Shown: positions 11,901 through 23,336 of the stretch, one piece after another
How positions within the stretch are numbered: the stretch's first letter is position 1
How the letters are laid out: each line of letters begins with the position of its first letter
Assembly: GCA_024195585.1 (NCBI GenBank)
Contig: SWBL01000002.1
Span: 124,001 to 188,000, forward strand
Direction: 5' to 3'
Origin: Aureobasidium sp. EXF-3400
Lineage: Eukaryota > Ascomycota > Dothideomycetes > Dothideales > Saccotheciaceae
Length of the DNA: 64,000 nt
Notes under the pieces: generated by a model
Database searches by the model: none
What the model was told of the DNA's origin: nothing
Seen by the model: the letters and a program-made list of their open reading frames with translations, nothing else
Translations under genes and position numbers: made by a program

Positions 11901-14198
11901 GCTAACGAGATTGCTAGAGCTCTCATCGGAGATGAAGAGATCTCTAAGCTCTACGACGAGGGCCTCAAAAGAATGGATGGCTTGAGGTTCATTGAGAATC
12001 ATCGACGTCTGCTTAAGCTGTTTTATCTTGAAGCAGCCAAAGATGCGGCAGATGCATCCCATTATATTGTTGTACGATTTTTGCGCTCTCGCATAGCCCG
12101 AATCCGGGTATCAGCTCGCATAGTTAAAGCCAAAGACCCTCTAGACGAGGATTCCGAGTCGGAGATCGATGAGGGTCAATCTTTGCGGCTGATAGAGGGA
12201 ATACTCACCCAGGCTGATAAGAGGCGTGATATATCCCGTTGGACAGAGACGCAGCAGAGCGACCTGAGCGAACAGAGCGAGTTTATTCCAGGTTCTGGTG
12301 ATGACAGGTTGTCTTCGCTCGTCAATGAAAGCTTCACGTCGAAGCTTCCAATGGATAATCTGGATGATGACGAAGACTTCGAAGATCTCGAAGATTTCGA
12401 CGAAGCTAGTCTACGCGTGGACGATTTACCTGCTCTAGTGAAAACGACAGCATTTCTCATGGATGGTCGAGCCTTCCAGATCTATAGGAACAACCTCCAG
12501 CGATTAGCGTACGGGAAACGCATCGCGCCGACAGCTTTCAGATACGCGCTCGTAGCTGGCGATCTCGCAACGGCTATCGAATTACTTGAGAACGAACTAG
12601 AAGCTGTGACTCAATCCAGACTAGGCTTCGAATGGATCAAAGAACCGCTTGCGATGGGGTTCACCCCTGCTGAAGTTGTGAGGTTGATCATCGAGATACA
12701 AGAGGAGCTCTCAGGGATGGACGGGCGCGACAGAGCAATCGGTGCCGGGAAATGGGAAGAGGCTCAAGAACTGATACGTGGAGATCAGCCGAGGGCGTCG
12801 TATAAGGTGTTGATTACTGAGCACTTTATCGCAACAGCTCGTCAAGCTTCCAGCTCCACAGAACGACTCGTCGGTCTGGTCTCACCTCTGGAACACATTT
12901 CCGAACAAAGAGCCTATGACATATTCCCGGACATGCTCTGGAAGGAGCCTTTTGAATACCTCAAAACACGACTTGCGCGCTCGAAAATATACTCATCAGT
13001 CCCGGGGTCACTTGAACAACGAGCCATGAGTCGCCTCAGAGAATTGATGGTCTGGTCGGGTTTGATCTTAGGCCCATTAAAACCCGGTTACACGCGTATA
13101 ACATGGAAGAATGTAAGTTTTGTATCATGTGTTCTATGATAACACTTACTCATGACACACAATCTAGAACATGGGCCACAGGTACACAAGCGACGTCAAG
13201 CAACTCAATGCAGGTGGTATAAGCAAGGTTTTTGGTAATCTAGAACGGTCCCGAGGGATCAGGGTCGTCTCGATGGGCAACACTGCAAATACGGCCGGCA
13301 ACTCACTCTGGACTACTCTCAGTAACAAGGTCGTCCAATGGACAAGCAAGAAGACTAGAAAGCCCCCGATACTACCCCAACAGACCCCAACTGTAATTTC
13401 GACAGAGCAGCCACGACAGCGAATATCTAATGTAGAGGATAGAGACATTCTGATGATCTGCATGCAGAGAGGAAAGCGTAGCAAGACACTTTATCAGGAG
13501 AAACTCTTTGATCGCAGAATCGATAACGATCAAGCACTTTTCGTTTTTCTCCAGCAAATGTTCATAACCCACCGCGGAGCATTTCGATCGTATCTGTCAT
13601 TGCGCACCTTGAAAGAGCTTAAACTTGTCGAGGTGAGTTCCAGATTAGTGCCTTCTCCTACCCACCACTAGTGATGAATCTACTAATGATGTTCTCAATA
13701 TAGTTCAGGCTCCCCAAGAACAAACGCCCGTTCATCCCTTATCTATCTTGTCCAAACAACACGTGTCGATGTCTTCCACCCCAAGACAAGATCTTACCGG
13801 TCGGTGACGAGTACCGATGCACATCTTCTGGAGGGGGTGGAGATATCTGTCCTCCAGTCCCAGCTCATGTGCTCACAGACTGTTACGAGGATCCCGGATC
13901 AGTGGACATTACCCAAACATGGCTGATAGAATTACTGCCAAAACGTGTTTGTGGAGAATTGGAAGGAAAATCGACAGAACCAGCTCAAGGGTGGGGAATA
14001 TCCTATGAAGAAGGCTGGGATCACGAGAAGATTGGGTTGGTCCTGTTGATTGTGTTCTTTGGTGGAAGTCTTGTTTTTGGCTTGTCTTGGACAGTGGTTA
14101 GGAATGATATTCAAGGTGCGTTTGGTGTTGCTGCATGGTGGCTTTCAGCGTCGACCATTCTACTTGGTTACGTAGCGATACGAGCAGATGATGCTTAA
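8967..14198 (+). CDS. NLR-like protein: patatin, NACHT, helical/acidic region, C-terminal membrane helices
   Basis: Ten exons: 8967-9127, 9177-9410, 9460-10049, 10106-10219, 10270-10455, 10502-10526, 10573-11157, 11231-13112, 13168-13632 and 13704-14198; 1578 residues. The N-terminal patatin-like phospholipase domain has the oxyanion loop DGGGVRG (12-18), nucleophile motif GTSTG (Ser51) and the catalytic Asp in LDEGTGVNNP (Asp193). A NACHT NTPase follows, with Walker A GIVGCGKT (427-434) and Walker B CLVVDGLD (Asp534), then the FLWARLQIDVLW...LPKDLDETYERCL segment typical of fungal NACHT proteins. The middle is helical, then strongly acidic near 1008-1032. The last exon is Cys-rich and ends in two predicted membrane helices (about 1524-1546 and 1552-1573). 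Fungal NLR-like proteins are tied to non-self recognition and cell death; that role is inferred here. The least certain junction is 10050-10105: without that intron the patatin part would stop at 10093 as its own gene. Confidence 0.75.
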
Positions 14199-14762
14199 TA
14201 GTGCAGGCAGTTATAAATTCTTACACAGTGCTCTAAACACTGCATCAATTTGTTCGTTAACTGATTGGTTGATTGATTGCATCAACTACTATGCGGAAGA
14301 GGTCGATTCATAAGCCGTTTCCGGTCATCTACGTAACACGATTTTAACACATGTTTGAGTCTCATAATCTTCTTAATGCTTCTGATACATTTCTTTCGTC
14401 ATCACCTACTTATATGTCCACCGCGTAAATTGATACCATAGCCTTGAGAAGCACTTTCTTGAGTTGACGAGACTCACAGTTCGAGAAGGATCGACTCTGG
14501 AAATATAGAGAGGAAGGTGCGATCCATGAGAGTCGTCGCCAGAATAGAAAAGAGTCTGCGAGCGTTGTCGACAATGTGAATTCCAAGCGCATGAGATGGA
14601 TTTGGGTACAAACCACTTTGTATTATTCACTTGACTTACTGCGTCTCTCTCGCGTCACGTTCCGCACGCCACATCCATCTCTTCGTAAAACACAGACCGC
14701 AGAGAAATTTATCACCACTTACCAGTCTCATCCTGTCGCACTACCAAGAAGAAGATAGCAGA
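14199..14762. other. Intergenic spacer
   Basis: No gene seen between the NLR-like gene and the next plus-strand gene. The sequence is AT-richer than the flanking exons; the final 100 bases are pyrimidine-rich and look like the leader of the gene at 14763. Confidence 0.5.
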
Positions 14763-15553
14763 ATGACTTCTTCCCAGCAGAACGATGTCTTCGCTCTGAA
14801 TACCACCGCTGCCGAGAATGATGGAGCACCCATTGAGAAAGAACCCTCGCCCGCCAACGACGATGCCTCACCCACCGACACCACTCAACATAACTCTGCG
14901 TCCAGACATCGTGGCTATGACTACAGAGGCTACCCAGAACCCGGTGACAATAATCACCTCCCCATGTACCCAGGCATCAGTCGCAATCGCAGCCCCAATG
15001 AAAACCTCGAAAATATGTTCAAGGCCAATTTCCGCGATATGATTGACATGTTCAGCGAAGGCAAGATCGAGCCCGCAGAGGCCATAGCCCAAGAACTGCT
15101 GCTTTGGGGAAATCTTCCCACCCTATATCGCACCTTCTCCCACATCGTAAGTTCTTGATATATCTGGATTGAATTCATTGGCGCTTAAAGTCCTTGAGGC
15201 TAATACAACTAGGTGCTCGCATACAGAGCTAAGGATCGTCTTCTCCATGCTCATAAAGCTGTCGAAGAGGCTAGGTGGGCTCTTCAGCGCTATGGTGACC
15301 CGGGTATTGGCGAGAAGGTTCTCGCTAGAGCTAAAGAGGCACTCGAATTTGTCCAAAAGGCTCCCAGTGTGATCAACGGCATAGGCAGTAGCGAAGAAGA
15401 TGCTGAAGACAAGGTGACTATCAATACCAGAGGTATGACCAGCACGCTGCTAATACCAGATAGGAGGCTAATCAAGAAGCCGATAATAAGGGTGAGCCTA
15501 TCGAGTCTGCTGGTACCGAAGAAGATGGGCCTTGGAGATTAGAAGAGCGTTAG
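14763..15553 (+). CDS. Hypothetical protein, disordered N-terminus with helical core
   Basis: Three exons: 14763-15146, 15213-15413 and 15464-15553, giving 224 residues. I do not recognise the family. The first 80 residues are rich in Ser, Thr, Pro, Asn and Asp. Residues about 80-195 are predicted helical and charged (MFKANFRDMIDMFSEGK, then AKDRLLHAHKAVEEARWAL), suggesting a coiled-coil or helical bundle. The tail is acidic. The second intron was chosen because it has a good branch site (gctaat), keeps phase 0 and gives an acidic ending (EANQEADNKGEP) instead of a basic run-on. No signal peptide, so probably intracellular. The frame extends upstream of the chosen ATG, but that part is leader-like. 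Nothing in the neighbourhood fixes its role. Confidence 0.65.
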
Positions 15554-15621
15554 CATGGAGAGGAGGTAATGGATTCTCTGCCGGGTATATACTTGTGACG
15601 ATAAGATATGCCAGCGACAAT

Positions 15622-18536
15622 CTAGCTAAGTACTACACTCAATGGCAGATACCTCGACGAAGATCCAACATACACCGTCTTGACATGCTCACTGATCACC
15701 CAATCCTGCACCACTGTATCCCAATTTGCTAGATCCCTCCTCGCCAGAGGGAACGTGACTTGTAAAGTCTTGCCAGGATCGATTCTCACACGTTCAAATC
15801 CTCTGAGCACGATTTTGGGATCATAAGGTCCACCGAGCGAGATGTATAATTGCGGTACCTCGTCACCAACAGTGTGGCCGGTGTTTGTGACGTTCACGCG
15901 GATGTGATAGAGAATGTCCCATAGACCTTGGTTTCCTCCGTTGGGTCCGGAAGAAGGTGGATGTGTGAAGCTGGAGCCATTGAGTGCGTTTTCTGGTATA
16001 AAAGAATTATCGCCGAAATTAGCTGCTCCATAGGCTTCGGTGAGATTTGTGCTGTTGAGCCAAGGGTACACGAATAGAGGAATGCGAGTGATGTTTTCTG
16101 GGAATGTATGGGCAGAAGTATCATCGTTGATTGTGCCGTAAGTAGGTGCCGGTCCAGAGTTTCCAGTCGTCGATTTGTAATCGGCAACATCAAGCTTCTC
16201 AACAGTAAGACCAGAGTAATTGAATGTTGTGTAGCTCAAGCCAAAGCCAAACTCGTAGGTTGGAGTCACGTTGCGGTGATCGAATCCACGATAATCGATA
16301 AAGACACCTTCTTGGAAGTTGTATTGTGGCACTTCTTGGTTCGGAGTGTAGAGTACGTCAGTTCCGTAGTCTTTTCTATCGCGACCCATGGTAAAGGGCA
16401 GCTTTGCTCCAGGATTGACGCGACCGAAAAGAACGTCAGCAATCGCATAGCCAGACTGTTCACCTAGGAAGTGTCAGTTGATGAATGATTGAACGGTCGA
16501 TAAGACATACCAGGAAGTCCTGCCCAGAGGATAGCGGTGATGTTGGGATTTTCCTTGTACTGTTCAATCTCGACTGTACCGACCGAGTGAATGACCAGGA
16601 CAGTGTTATTACAAGTAGCAGAAACTTTCGCGATGACTGCATCAGCGCCTTGCCATAGCGTAAGGTTGTTGCGATCGCCGTAGTTCCCATCAACATTGGC
16701 AAACCCTTCTCCGGAGTCTGGGCGTTTGGTTAGTATCATAATTTTCACGATTGTCGTTGTCTTCGATGCTTACCTGCGTTGGCGAATACGATGCATACTC
16801 CGGCAACATCTCTGGCACGACGAGCCAAGGCATTGATCTGAGTAAAGGCGGAGTTGTTGGTAATGGACTCGTAAGACCCAAAGCGAGAGACGACTTCATG
16901 CTGAATCGCTGCGTCTGGCGTGATAAGATAGGGTGAGCTGGCTTGCCCACTGCCCCAGCCAACAGCGAGAGTTCCCACGTCGCATGCGTGGTTGCGGCAG
17001 CCATTAGGGCCGTTAGGATTGGATCCTGCATCTTCGCCGAAAACAGCTGTCAACCTTTCTGTACCATTAAGAGGCAGTGTGCCGTGTGTGTTCTTCAGAA
17101 GCACAGTAGAAGCGGCTCCGATCTCGCGGATCAACCTTCCATGCTCACGACGAACATCGACATGTTGGTTGACAAGACCAGTACCCCAGGTTGAGCCAAC
17201 ATGCGCATGCACAGCACCAAAAGTGTCGGGAGTCCAAGATTGGAAGTTAGGTTGAGGCACTTCAGTATCTCCACCGACAAGATACCATCCAGCCAAAATC
17301 CTGGTAACCATATCATCAAGACGCCACTGCGGCACTGTACCGTTCAGGACAGCAATTGTGAGGTTGGGACCGAAATAGCTCAGACCGTCACCGAAACGGA
17401 TGTCGCCAGCCATGGTCATGTCGAGACCTGCGAGAATAGCTGGTACGCCAGCTGCAGTGGCTTGCCAGTCACTCATGACATATCCTTGGAATCCGAGTTC
17501 GGACTTGAGCACATGGTTGAGCAGATAGCTGTTTTGACAGGCCTGGCTGTTGTTGACGAGGTTGTAGCTGCACATGAATGAAGCCACTCCAGCATTGACA
17601 GCATCCGCGAAAGGCCAGACGTAAAGTTCGTGGAGTGTTTGATCATCGATGTTGGAAGATCCAGGTTGAGTGATATTGAAGCCATAGTCTCGGGATTCAG
17701 GGGTCTGTCGGAAGTGTTCTTGTTCGTTTCCAACATAGTGTTTGGCGCATGCCTGTACACCTGTACTCTGAATGCCACGGATGGAGTCGGCGAATAGTTT
17801 TCCAGTAAGATAGGGGTCGGGACTGAACCCTTCCCAGTTGCGGCCGCTTGCAGGAGACCTTCCCAGGGCTCCAGCGTTTGGGCCCAGTAAGACCGTAATT
17901 CCTTTGTCTCTGTTCTCGAATCCCATGGCTTTGCCTCTCTCGTATGCAAGACGCTTGTCCCAAGTAGCACCAACATTGATACCAGCGGGAAATAGACTGA
18001 CAAAACTGCGCACTCGTCAGAGTCAGGGTATTCGAGATCCACGTCTTTACACTTACTCTGTGTATCTCACACCTACAGGTGAATCTTGAAGACATTGACC
18101 GCGGATACCAAGACGAGGTACACCACCAGTCTGACCGACACACTGTTCTTGCTGCCAACCAGATCCTGGTGAATTTGTTAGGCTAACTCATAAGCATTGG
18201 ACATGACATTGAGGTTTTACCTGTAGTCAAGTTTACCTTCTCCTCCAAAGTCAGTTGCTCAACGATTACAATGGCTTTTTTGTATGCCTCTGCCCATTCT
18301 CCTGCTCCGTTGGACCAAGGACTTGGATATTTTGGTGGAGAAGTCTGATTGGTCTGAGCACCAAGAACGGCATTGGGATTGGGCGATACCGCATCGGGAT
18401 ATGTGACATTAGGGAACTGAAAGTGTGAGATTTTGTTTGTGTATTCGACAGAGGAGAGCCCTACTGGAATTTGATTATCGCTAACCTGTGCCAGCGAACA
18501 GCCAGCGATGGCAGGCGTAAGTAGAGTTAATCGCAT
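15622..18536 (-). CDS. Secreted beta-glucosidase, GH3
   Basis: Five exons on the minus strand: 18536-18221, 18165-18057, 18005-16774, 16717-16511 and 16463-15622, giving 901 residues, within the range of fungal GH3 beta-glucosidases (about 850-900). These enzymes cleave cellobiose and other beta-glucosides outside the cell. A short signal peptide ([17 protein letters not shown]) is followed by the N-terminal TIM-barrel domain with [11 protein letters not shown] and [12 protein letters not shown]. The nucleophile motif [10 protein letters not shown] places the catalytic Asp near residue 321. The second domain contains [11 protein letters not shown] and LWAGLPGEQSG. A C-terminal fibronectin-III-like domain ends with [10 protein letters not shown]...VLRGFERV. 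Many Asn-X-Ser/Thr sequons fit secretion. The first acceptor (18166) was chosen over an earlier AG because it avoids a stop and restores LTTGSGWQ. A tatatataaa element lies 53 bases upstream of the ATG. Confidence 0.94.
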
Positions 18537-18967
18537 GATGAGAAGGGTACCACGAAGGGAGAAAGTCGCCAGATGCGATCCGACAGAGTATATATAAACT
18601 TAGACCTTCCTGGTGTTGATCGTTCCTACTCGATCATCACCGCCCAAAAAGTGATTAACCGTCTGGGCATGGCTGGTTAGTGCTGTGGAGTCGCATCATC
18701 ATACTGCCAGCCAAGAACAAGTTTGAGAGGGGTATTAATCCTGCTCGCTTACAAACATATGGAGCTATATCGATGTGTGTAACGTGACCAGTTGGTAATA
18801 TCATGTTACGTGAGATACATACTGTTGCTGACACGCAAGGTGCAAAAGAGGACGCGAAGGAAGGTGCAAGTTTGACGCCAAGACCGGTTAAATTGAAGGG
18901 TTCTCGGGCCATACTTCCGCTCCGCATCGGTCTCCCGAGACGCCGGCTCTCTGCCTTTCCCTCCAGC
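18537..18967. other. Intergenic: GH3 promoter and 3' flank of the ACT-domain gene
   Basis: Contains the GH3 upstream region, read on the minus strand, and the downstream flank of the gene ending at 18968. Apart from the TATA-like run near 18589 I see no distinct element and no extra gene. Confidence 0.5.
18589..18598 (-). promoter_or_regulatory. TATA-like element of the GH3 gene
   Basis: The run tatatataaa sits 53 bases upstream of the GH3 start codon in minus orientation, a normal distance for a fungal TATA box. Function is inferred from position. Confidence 0.45.
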
Positions 18968-19411
18968 TCAAACATGAGCTTCTTGTTTCTTCTCTTCGGC
19001 CAACTGAGCAATAACCTTGAGCGCGTCTTCTTCTCTTCCCAATGGTACAAATAGATGATCATGATAGAACCCACTGATCGGATTCACGCCCATACCAGCA
19101 GCTGCAAGCCTCGTCGCAACAACAGCAATGAATCCAACAGCGTCCAGACTTGAAGTGACATCTAGTGTGATCTTCCGTGACGGGAAAGCGTACTCAATAC
19201 CACGACTTTCGGCATATTCTTGAGTGGTGATGACAGTAATGCCTTCGGGTTTGGCTTCGCGGAAGAGCATCTCGACTTCTGAGAATGGTGGAAGCTTTGA
19301 TTCGTCGGTCACTACGGCGAAGACGTATGTCGGAGGGTGTAGAGTGGCTGTCAAGGTGGCTAGCAGCTTCGAGAGGGACACCTCGCCCGGATGTGTGGTC
19401 TGTGTTGACAT
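18968..19411 (-). CDS. ACT-domain protein (DUF2241-like)
   Basis: Single exon of 147 residues from the second ATG. The sequence begins with GEVSLSKLLATL, then TYVFAVVTD and FREAKPEGITVITT. It continues with ITLDVTSSLDAVGFIAVVATRLAAAGMGVNPISGFYHDHLFVP, which matches the layout of small two-ACT-domain proteins (DUF2241/ACT_3 plus ACT_7) common in bacteria and fungi. ACT domains bind amino acids or similar small ligands; no enzymatic function is established for this group. An upstream in-frame ATG at 19468 would add 19 residues (MRRIRNAYLRPY...). I chose 19411 because homolog-like sequence starts right after it. It lies on the same strand as the aldolase gene, 208 bases away. Family confidence is moderate. 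Confidence 0.75.
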   Translation of the reverse strand: MSTQTTHPGEVSLSKLLATLTATLHPPTYVFAVVTDESKLPPFSEVEMLFREAKPEGITVITTQEYAESRGIEYAFPSRKITLDVTSSLDAVGFIAVVATRLAAAGMGVNPISGFYHDHLFVPLGREEDALKVIAQLAEEKKQEAHV

Positions 19412-19619
19412 TTCGAGCAAAGTTGTAGGTTGGTATGGACGGAGGTAAGCATTCCGAATTCGGCGCATACAACAAATGTCATGGCAAATCTTCGGAAGAC
19501 CTGAGAGACCTCCGCAGGAAGTTAACTTTCATATCACTGGCATCGATTGTTGTCTATATTTGATTCTACAGTAAGTCTCTGACTTTAACAACAGTCCAAA
19601 CAAACCACGTTCTCGTAAT

Positions 19620-20675
19620 TTAAGACAGCTTCTGTTCTTGCTCTTTCAACAGACTCACTGTATCCAACACCCAAGCCTGCTTCTTAGCATCCACAAACTT
19701 AGGATAAGGTCGTCTGCAGTGAGAGCTCTCCAGCGAGTATCCTCTAAGCTTTGCAACAACCCATTTCGTGCCATTGATACCACCTCTTGCAAAACCCCAT
19801 TCCATTCTCGCAAGCTCGAGCTGAGCCGCTTCTGCTTCCTTAGTCTTGCCTTGAGTCCAAAGGTCGTAGATCTCAATGCACGACTTTGGGAATAGATTGG
19901 CAACTCCAGTGATAGTTCCAGTGGCACCGACAGTCAGAGCTGGGACAAGCCAGTCGCTTTGACCAGCCAGGGCACAGAACTCGGTAGGTTGAAATTGTGC
20001 TCTGATGCGGGCTACCTTCGCGATTCCGCCACAAGTCAGCTTGACGCCCACAATGTTCGGGTGGGTGCCTAGTTTTGAGAGCATGTCGGAGTTGACATCG
20101 AGACCAGCGACAACACCAGGGAAGTTGTAAACTAAGATAGGGATGGACGAGGCATCGGCAAGCTGGAATACGAGTCAGATCTCGAACGACTTCAATGATG
20201 GACAACGCTTACCTCCTGGAAGAATTCAACAATGGCATCCTCATTCATGGCAAAGTGGAAGTAGCTCGGTACAAGGACAAGTGCAAAGTCGGCACCCGCT
20301 TCAGCCGCAAGTCTTGTCTCTGCAATGACCTCTCGTGTGCTTTGACCTCCGCATCCAAGCGTGACTGTGACATCTGGTCGACCAATTTCGGTTGCAAGCT
20401 TGCGTGTTTTGCTGACGAGTTCGGACTTCTCTTCATGTGACAATGTCACAGCCTCTCCGTTAGTGCCGGCAAGTACGACTGAACTAGTCAGCAATGGAAG
20501 GGTAGGCATGATATCTCGAATGCATACTGCCGTGAAGACCGGAGGATATCAGGAACTTGATGTGCTCAGTTTGTGTTGACCAGTCGATCTCTTGAGTGAC
20601 ATCGTCGGCGAACCATGTCAGACTGGGAACGTGGATTCCAGGAGGGAATGATTTTGGTGTAGTGCTGTGGACCAT
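19620..20675 (-). CDS. DHDPS/NAL-family aldolase (2-keto-3-deoxy sugar acid aldolase-like)
   Basis: Three exons: 20675-20528, 20478-20213 and 20162-19620, giving 318 residues, normal for this TIM-barrel family. Members form a Schiff base with a pyruvyl substrate. Visible are the substrate-carboxylate loop AGTNGEAVTLS, the catalytic Tyr in VYNFPG and the Schiff-base Lys in GVKLTCGG. In fungi the family includes L-threo-3-deoxy-hexulosonate aldolase of D-galacturonate breakdown and 4-hydroxy-2-oxoglutarate aldolase-like enzymes. The GVKLTCGG and GTITGVANLFPK segments look closer to these than to lysine-pathway DHDPS, which fungi lack. No targeting signal, so likely cytosolic. Neighbours (regulator, sugar carrier, 2-hydroxyacid dehydrogenase) fit a sugar-acid or keto-acid pathway. 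The exact substrate cannot be read from the sequence. Confidence 0.88.
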
Positions 20676-21104
20676 GGTGGATTTGTGATCAGAGCGAATG
20701 ATACAGAGTTGAGGAAGTAGTTCTGGGGACAGGCGGGTTTACATGCTGTGACAAGACAACATCTCAGCACTTGGACTCTTCGACATCTTCGTAATTGGCC
20801 GTCGCATCGAGTTCCATTTCGGGATCAAGAACCACTTTTTCGGGAGTGAGATACGATCGGCTTATTGTTGATCGTCAATTGTGGGGTGGAAGTGGGTTGC
20901 GACGGGGACCCCGCAGCTCCACTCAAGAAATATCCGATCGGCTTCAACTAGCGAGCCGACGAGGCAATCGATGGCAAGAATCTGTTAAGCGACGGTAACA
21001 AACGGCGACCGATCGCGTCGAGTACGTAGGAGCTGTTCCCGAAGGTCGGCGCTATCGCATGGCGTTGCGGGCAATGAACTGTGATTTTCCGGCAATTGAC
21101 TTAC
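20676..21104. other. Intergenic: aldolase promoter and regulator 3' flank
   Basis: No gene seen. The stretch is the upstream region of the aldolase, read on the minus strand, followed by GC-rich sequence up to the stop of the Zn2Cys6 regulator. Confidence 0.5.
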
Positions 21105-23009
21105 TCACACAATGGCGAAGCATGCATCAAAGATCTTGTGCATGATACTGCGTATGTCGACTCTGGTCTTTGTCGAATCTTGCATCTTCTGCACTTCGTC
21201 CAAAACTTGGGCTGTCATCTCTGCATTGGTTGCGACTTCCTGCATCCTGCATATCTGACTCCTGATCCATATCCGTTCTTGGATATCTTCCTCTTCAGAT
21301 CCGAGCATAAGAAGCGGCCAAAGCATATTGACAGGCAATGGCTCGCCACCATCAAGACCCGACTCTGACGGTGTATCCACCATCATCCTGGCCAGTTCTT
21401 TTATCTTCGCAAGTGCAAGCACAGTCTCCAGGGCCAAAGGCAAAGTTTTGTATGCGACTCGATGGAGATGTACTTTGCTGGCGTAGAAGTTGCTAGCATA
21501 GGTTCGGAAAGCTCTAGTGATGGTATGAGAAAGGTGAGGACTAAAATGTCGTGGTGTGAGTTGGCCTTTCGCCGCATAGTCCATCAGTCGGGGTCGACTG
21601 TCAAACAGTTTGTCCAGGTCCCGAGTGATTTTGGCAGCGATTATCATGACTTCGGTCTCATCTGACACCGTACCTCGACTTCGATGCCACGGATCAATCT
21701 TTGATATGCGTCCCATGAAAGATTGTACCTTCTGGAAGAAGACGGCACCTGGTTGGTACAGTGCTTGGAAGAGGACGTCTTCGATCTCGGCATCCTGATC
21801 CGCAACATTTGTCGCATCCACACTACCCGGCAAACTTTCCAAGCCAGCTGGAGAAGGTTGTACCAGCATTCCTGATGCCTCATCATCCGTTAAGAACAAG
21901 CCTTCACCCCCAGCAGACACAGCTCTTCCGTCCAGTAGTCTAATCCAGGAAAGGATACGCACTTCCGAAGGACTGAAACTCGCTTTCTCACCCTTGTCGA
22001 ATATGTGATATGCATGTTTCAATGCAGCATGGGCTGCCTCCGTCCGGCCTTCGAGAATATCGACATAGCTTAGGAAGAAACAAGTCGCTAGGAGATGCTC
22101 ACGTCTTGGCTGCCTCGGCTCCAGATCTTCGGTATACCCTGACAACTCGCGAGCTGATTCCTGATGGTGCCTTTGGCCTTCATTGGCAGTGTGCATACCT
22201 TGGCGGCGACGGCGTAATAGCAGATCGGAGAAGCTCAGAAGAGCAGATTGCACCATTGGCGACTCTTTAGCCATGGCAATAAAATGACGTCGCATCGCCG
22301 ACCATTGCTGCTGCGTCTCTACGGGAGCTAAGATAGGAGGAACAGTGCTATGCACAAAATACTCGAGCAGGAACTGATCTTCAGTGGGTGCATTGTTTTG
22401 TGCTCCTTCCATGTGCGGAGGCCTGTTTGCATCTTGGTCCACAGCGTTGGACTCAATATAATGTGCCCCGCTCCTGATTGTGAAGGATGGCGAATTAGTA
22501 CTAGGCGAGCTGAAATTGCCAGAAACGATGTGGTCGGAATGAGTTGAGGGCAGCAGCGCGTCGGACGGCTGGAACTGCTGCCACCATTCAGCATTGTCCC
22601 ACATGAAGCCTGCATAGTCAAAGAAATTATCAACACCAGGAGGCTGATGTGTCGTGGTGGGCAATGATGGAGTCGTGACAGATTCGTGAGATGGTGCCGA
22701 GGACCACATCGACTCGTTGAGAGCGACTTGAGAGGTGATGGCAGCGCTACTCGTAGCATCTGTACTGCTGCCGTGTTGGGTATCCGAGGATACGGCGTGT
22801 TGCGAGACTGTGTGACGACTTCGTGCGACGAGCCCACTTGGCGCGTTCGCCTTCCACGCGCATTGGAGATTCAAGCGCTCACAGTGAGAGCATCTCGGTC
22901 GTTGTTCATTACATCGTACCTTCCTCCGTTTGCACGTCAGACACCCGAGTCGTGACCTGCCCAATCGTGACACGTTGCTGCTCCTTCTTTGGTCATGTTG
23001 GTCGTTCAT
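21105..23009 (-). CDS. Zn2Cys6 transcription factor with Fungal_trans_2-like region
   Basis: Single uninterrupted exon of 634 residues. The binuclear zinc cluster is at residues 23-50: CX2CX6CX6CX2CX6C, with CLTCKRRKVRC and CSHCERLNLQC. A Ser/Thr/Gln/His-rich linker follows, then a long helical regulatory region (HFIAMAKESPMVQSALLSFSDLLLRRRR and LLATCFFLSYVDILEGRTEAAHAALKHAYHIF) of the type found in Fungal_trans_2 regulators. The start is the ATG at 23009; the frame upstream has no ATG and hits a stop. It lies between the aldolase and a sugar porter on the same strand, so a pathway-specific regulator of this block is plausible. The target genes are inferred only from position. Confidence 0.9.
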   Translation of the reverse strand: MNDQHDQRRSSNVSRLGRSRLGCLTCKRRKVRCNEQRPRCSHCERLNLQCAWKANAPSGLVARSRHTVSQHAVSSDTQHGSSTDATSSAAITSQVALNESMWSSAPSHESVTTPSLPTTTHQPPGVDNFFDYAGFMWDNAEWWQQFQPSDALLPSTHSDHIVSGNFSSPSTNSPSFTIRSGAHYIESNAVDQDANRPPHMEGAQNNAPTEDQFLLEYFVHSTVPPILAPVETQQQWSAMRRHFIAMAKESPMVQSALLSFSDLLLRRRRQGMHTANEGQRHHQESARELSGYTEDLEPRQPRREHLLATCFFLSYVDILEGRTEAAHAALKHAYHIFDKGEKASFSPSEVRILSWIRLLDGRAVSAGGEGLFLTDDEASGMLVQPSPAGLESLPGSVDATNVADQDAEIEDVLFQALYQPGAVFFQKVQSFMGRISKIDPWHRSRGTVSDETEVMIIAAKITRDLDKLFDSRPRLMDYAAKGQLTPRHFSPHLSHTITRAFRTYASNFYASKVHLHRVAYKTLPLALETVLALAKIKELARMMVDTPSESGLDGGEPLPVNMLWPLLMLGSEEEDIQERIWIRSQICRMQEVATNAEMTAQVLDEVQKMQDSTKTRVDIRSIMHKIFDACFAIV

Positions 23010-23027
23010 GCCGAAAGATGTCTTCAA

Positions 23028-23336
23028 GGTTCAAGTTTGGCGGGGTTGAGAAGAGCAAGCTTGAACTCCGGAGTCGTGCTCCGCCGTACTCCCGATAGGA
23101 CAACGACCCTGGCACATTTTTCGATCTTCTTTGGCAGTTTTTGCTGGCCACTCAACTGTGAGCCATAAGCCAATCAACATCTGGGAATATCTATCCAAGA
23201 CTACTGATGTAGTAGTTACAAGCTGGTGGGATCAGGCACAGGAGAAGCAGTACTGCAAAATCTCAATTATCGATCTGGTCTATTATCGACATTTGTGCAC
23301 ATAGGTATCATCTACAAGCTCATATTCGTCCGCGGA
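23028..23336. other. Intergenic: regulator promoter
   Basis: About 310 bases upstream of the Zn2Cys6 gene, also serving as the 3' flank of the sugar porter. No motif stands out and no gene is seen. Confidence 0.5.

Noticed and set aside
23010..23027. Six extra N-terminal codons for the Zn2Cys6 factor
   Set aside because: The first codon is TTG, and an in-frame TGA lies just upstream; ATG at 23009 is the first usable start.
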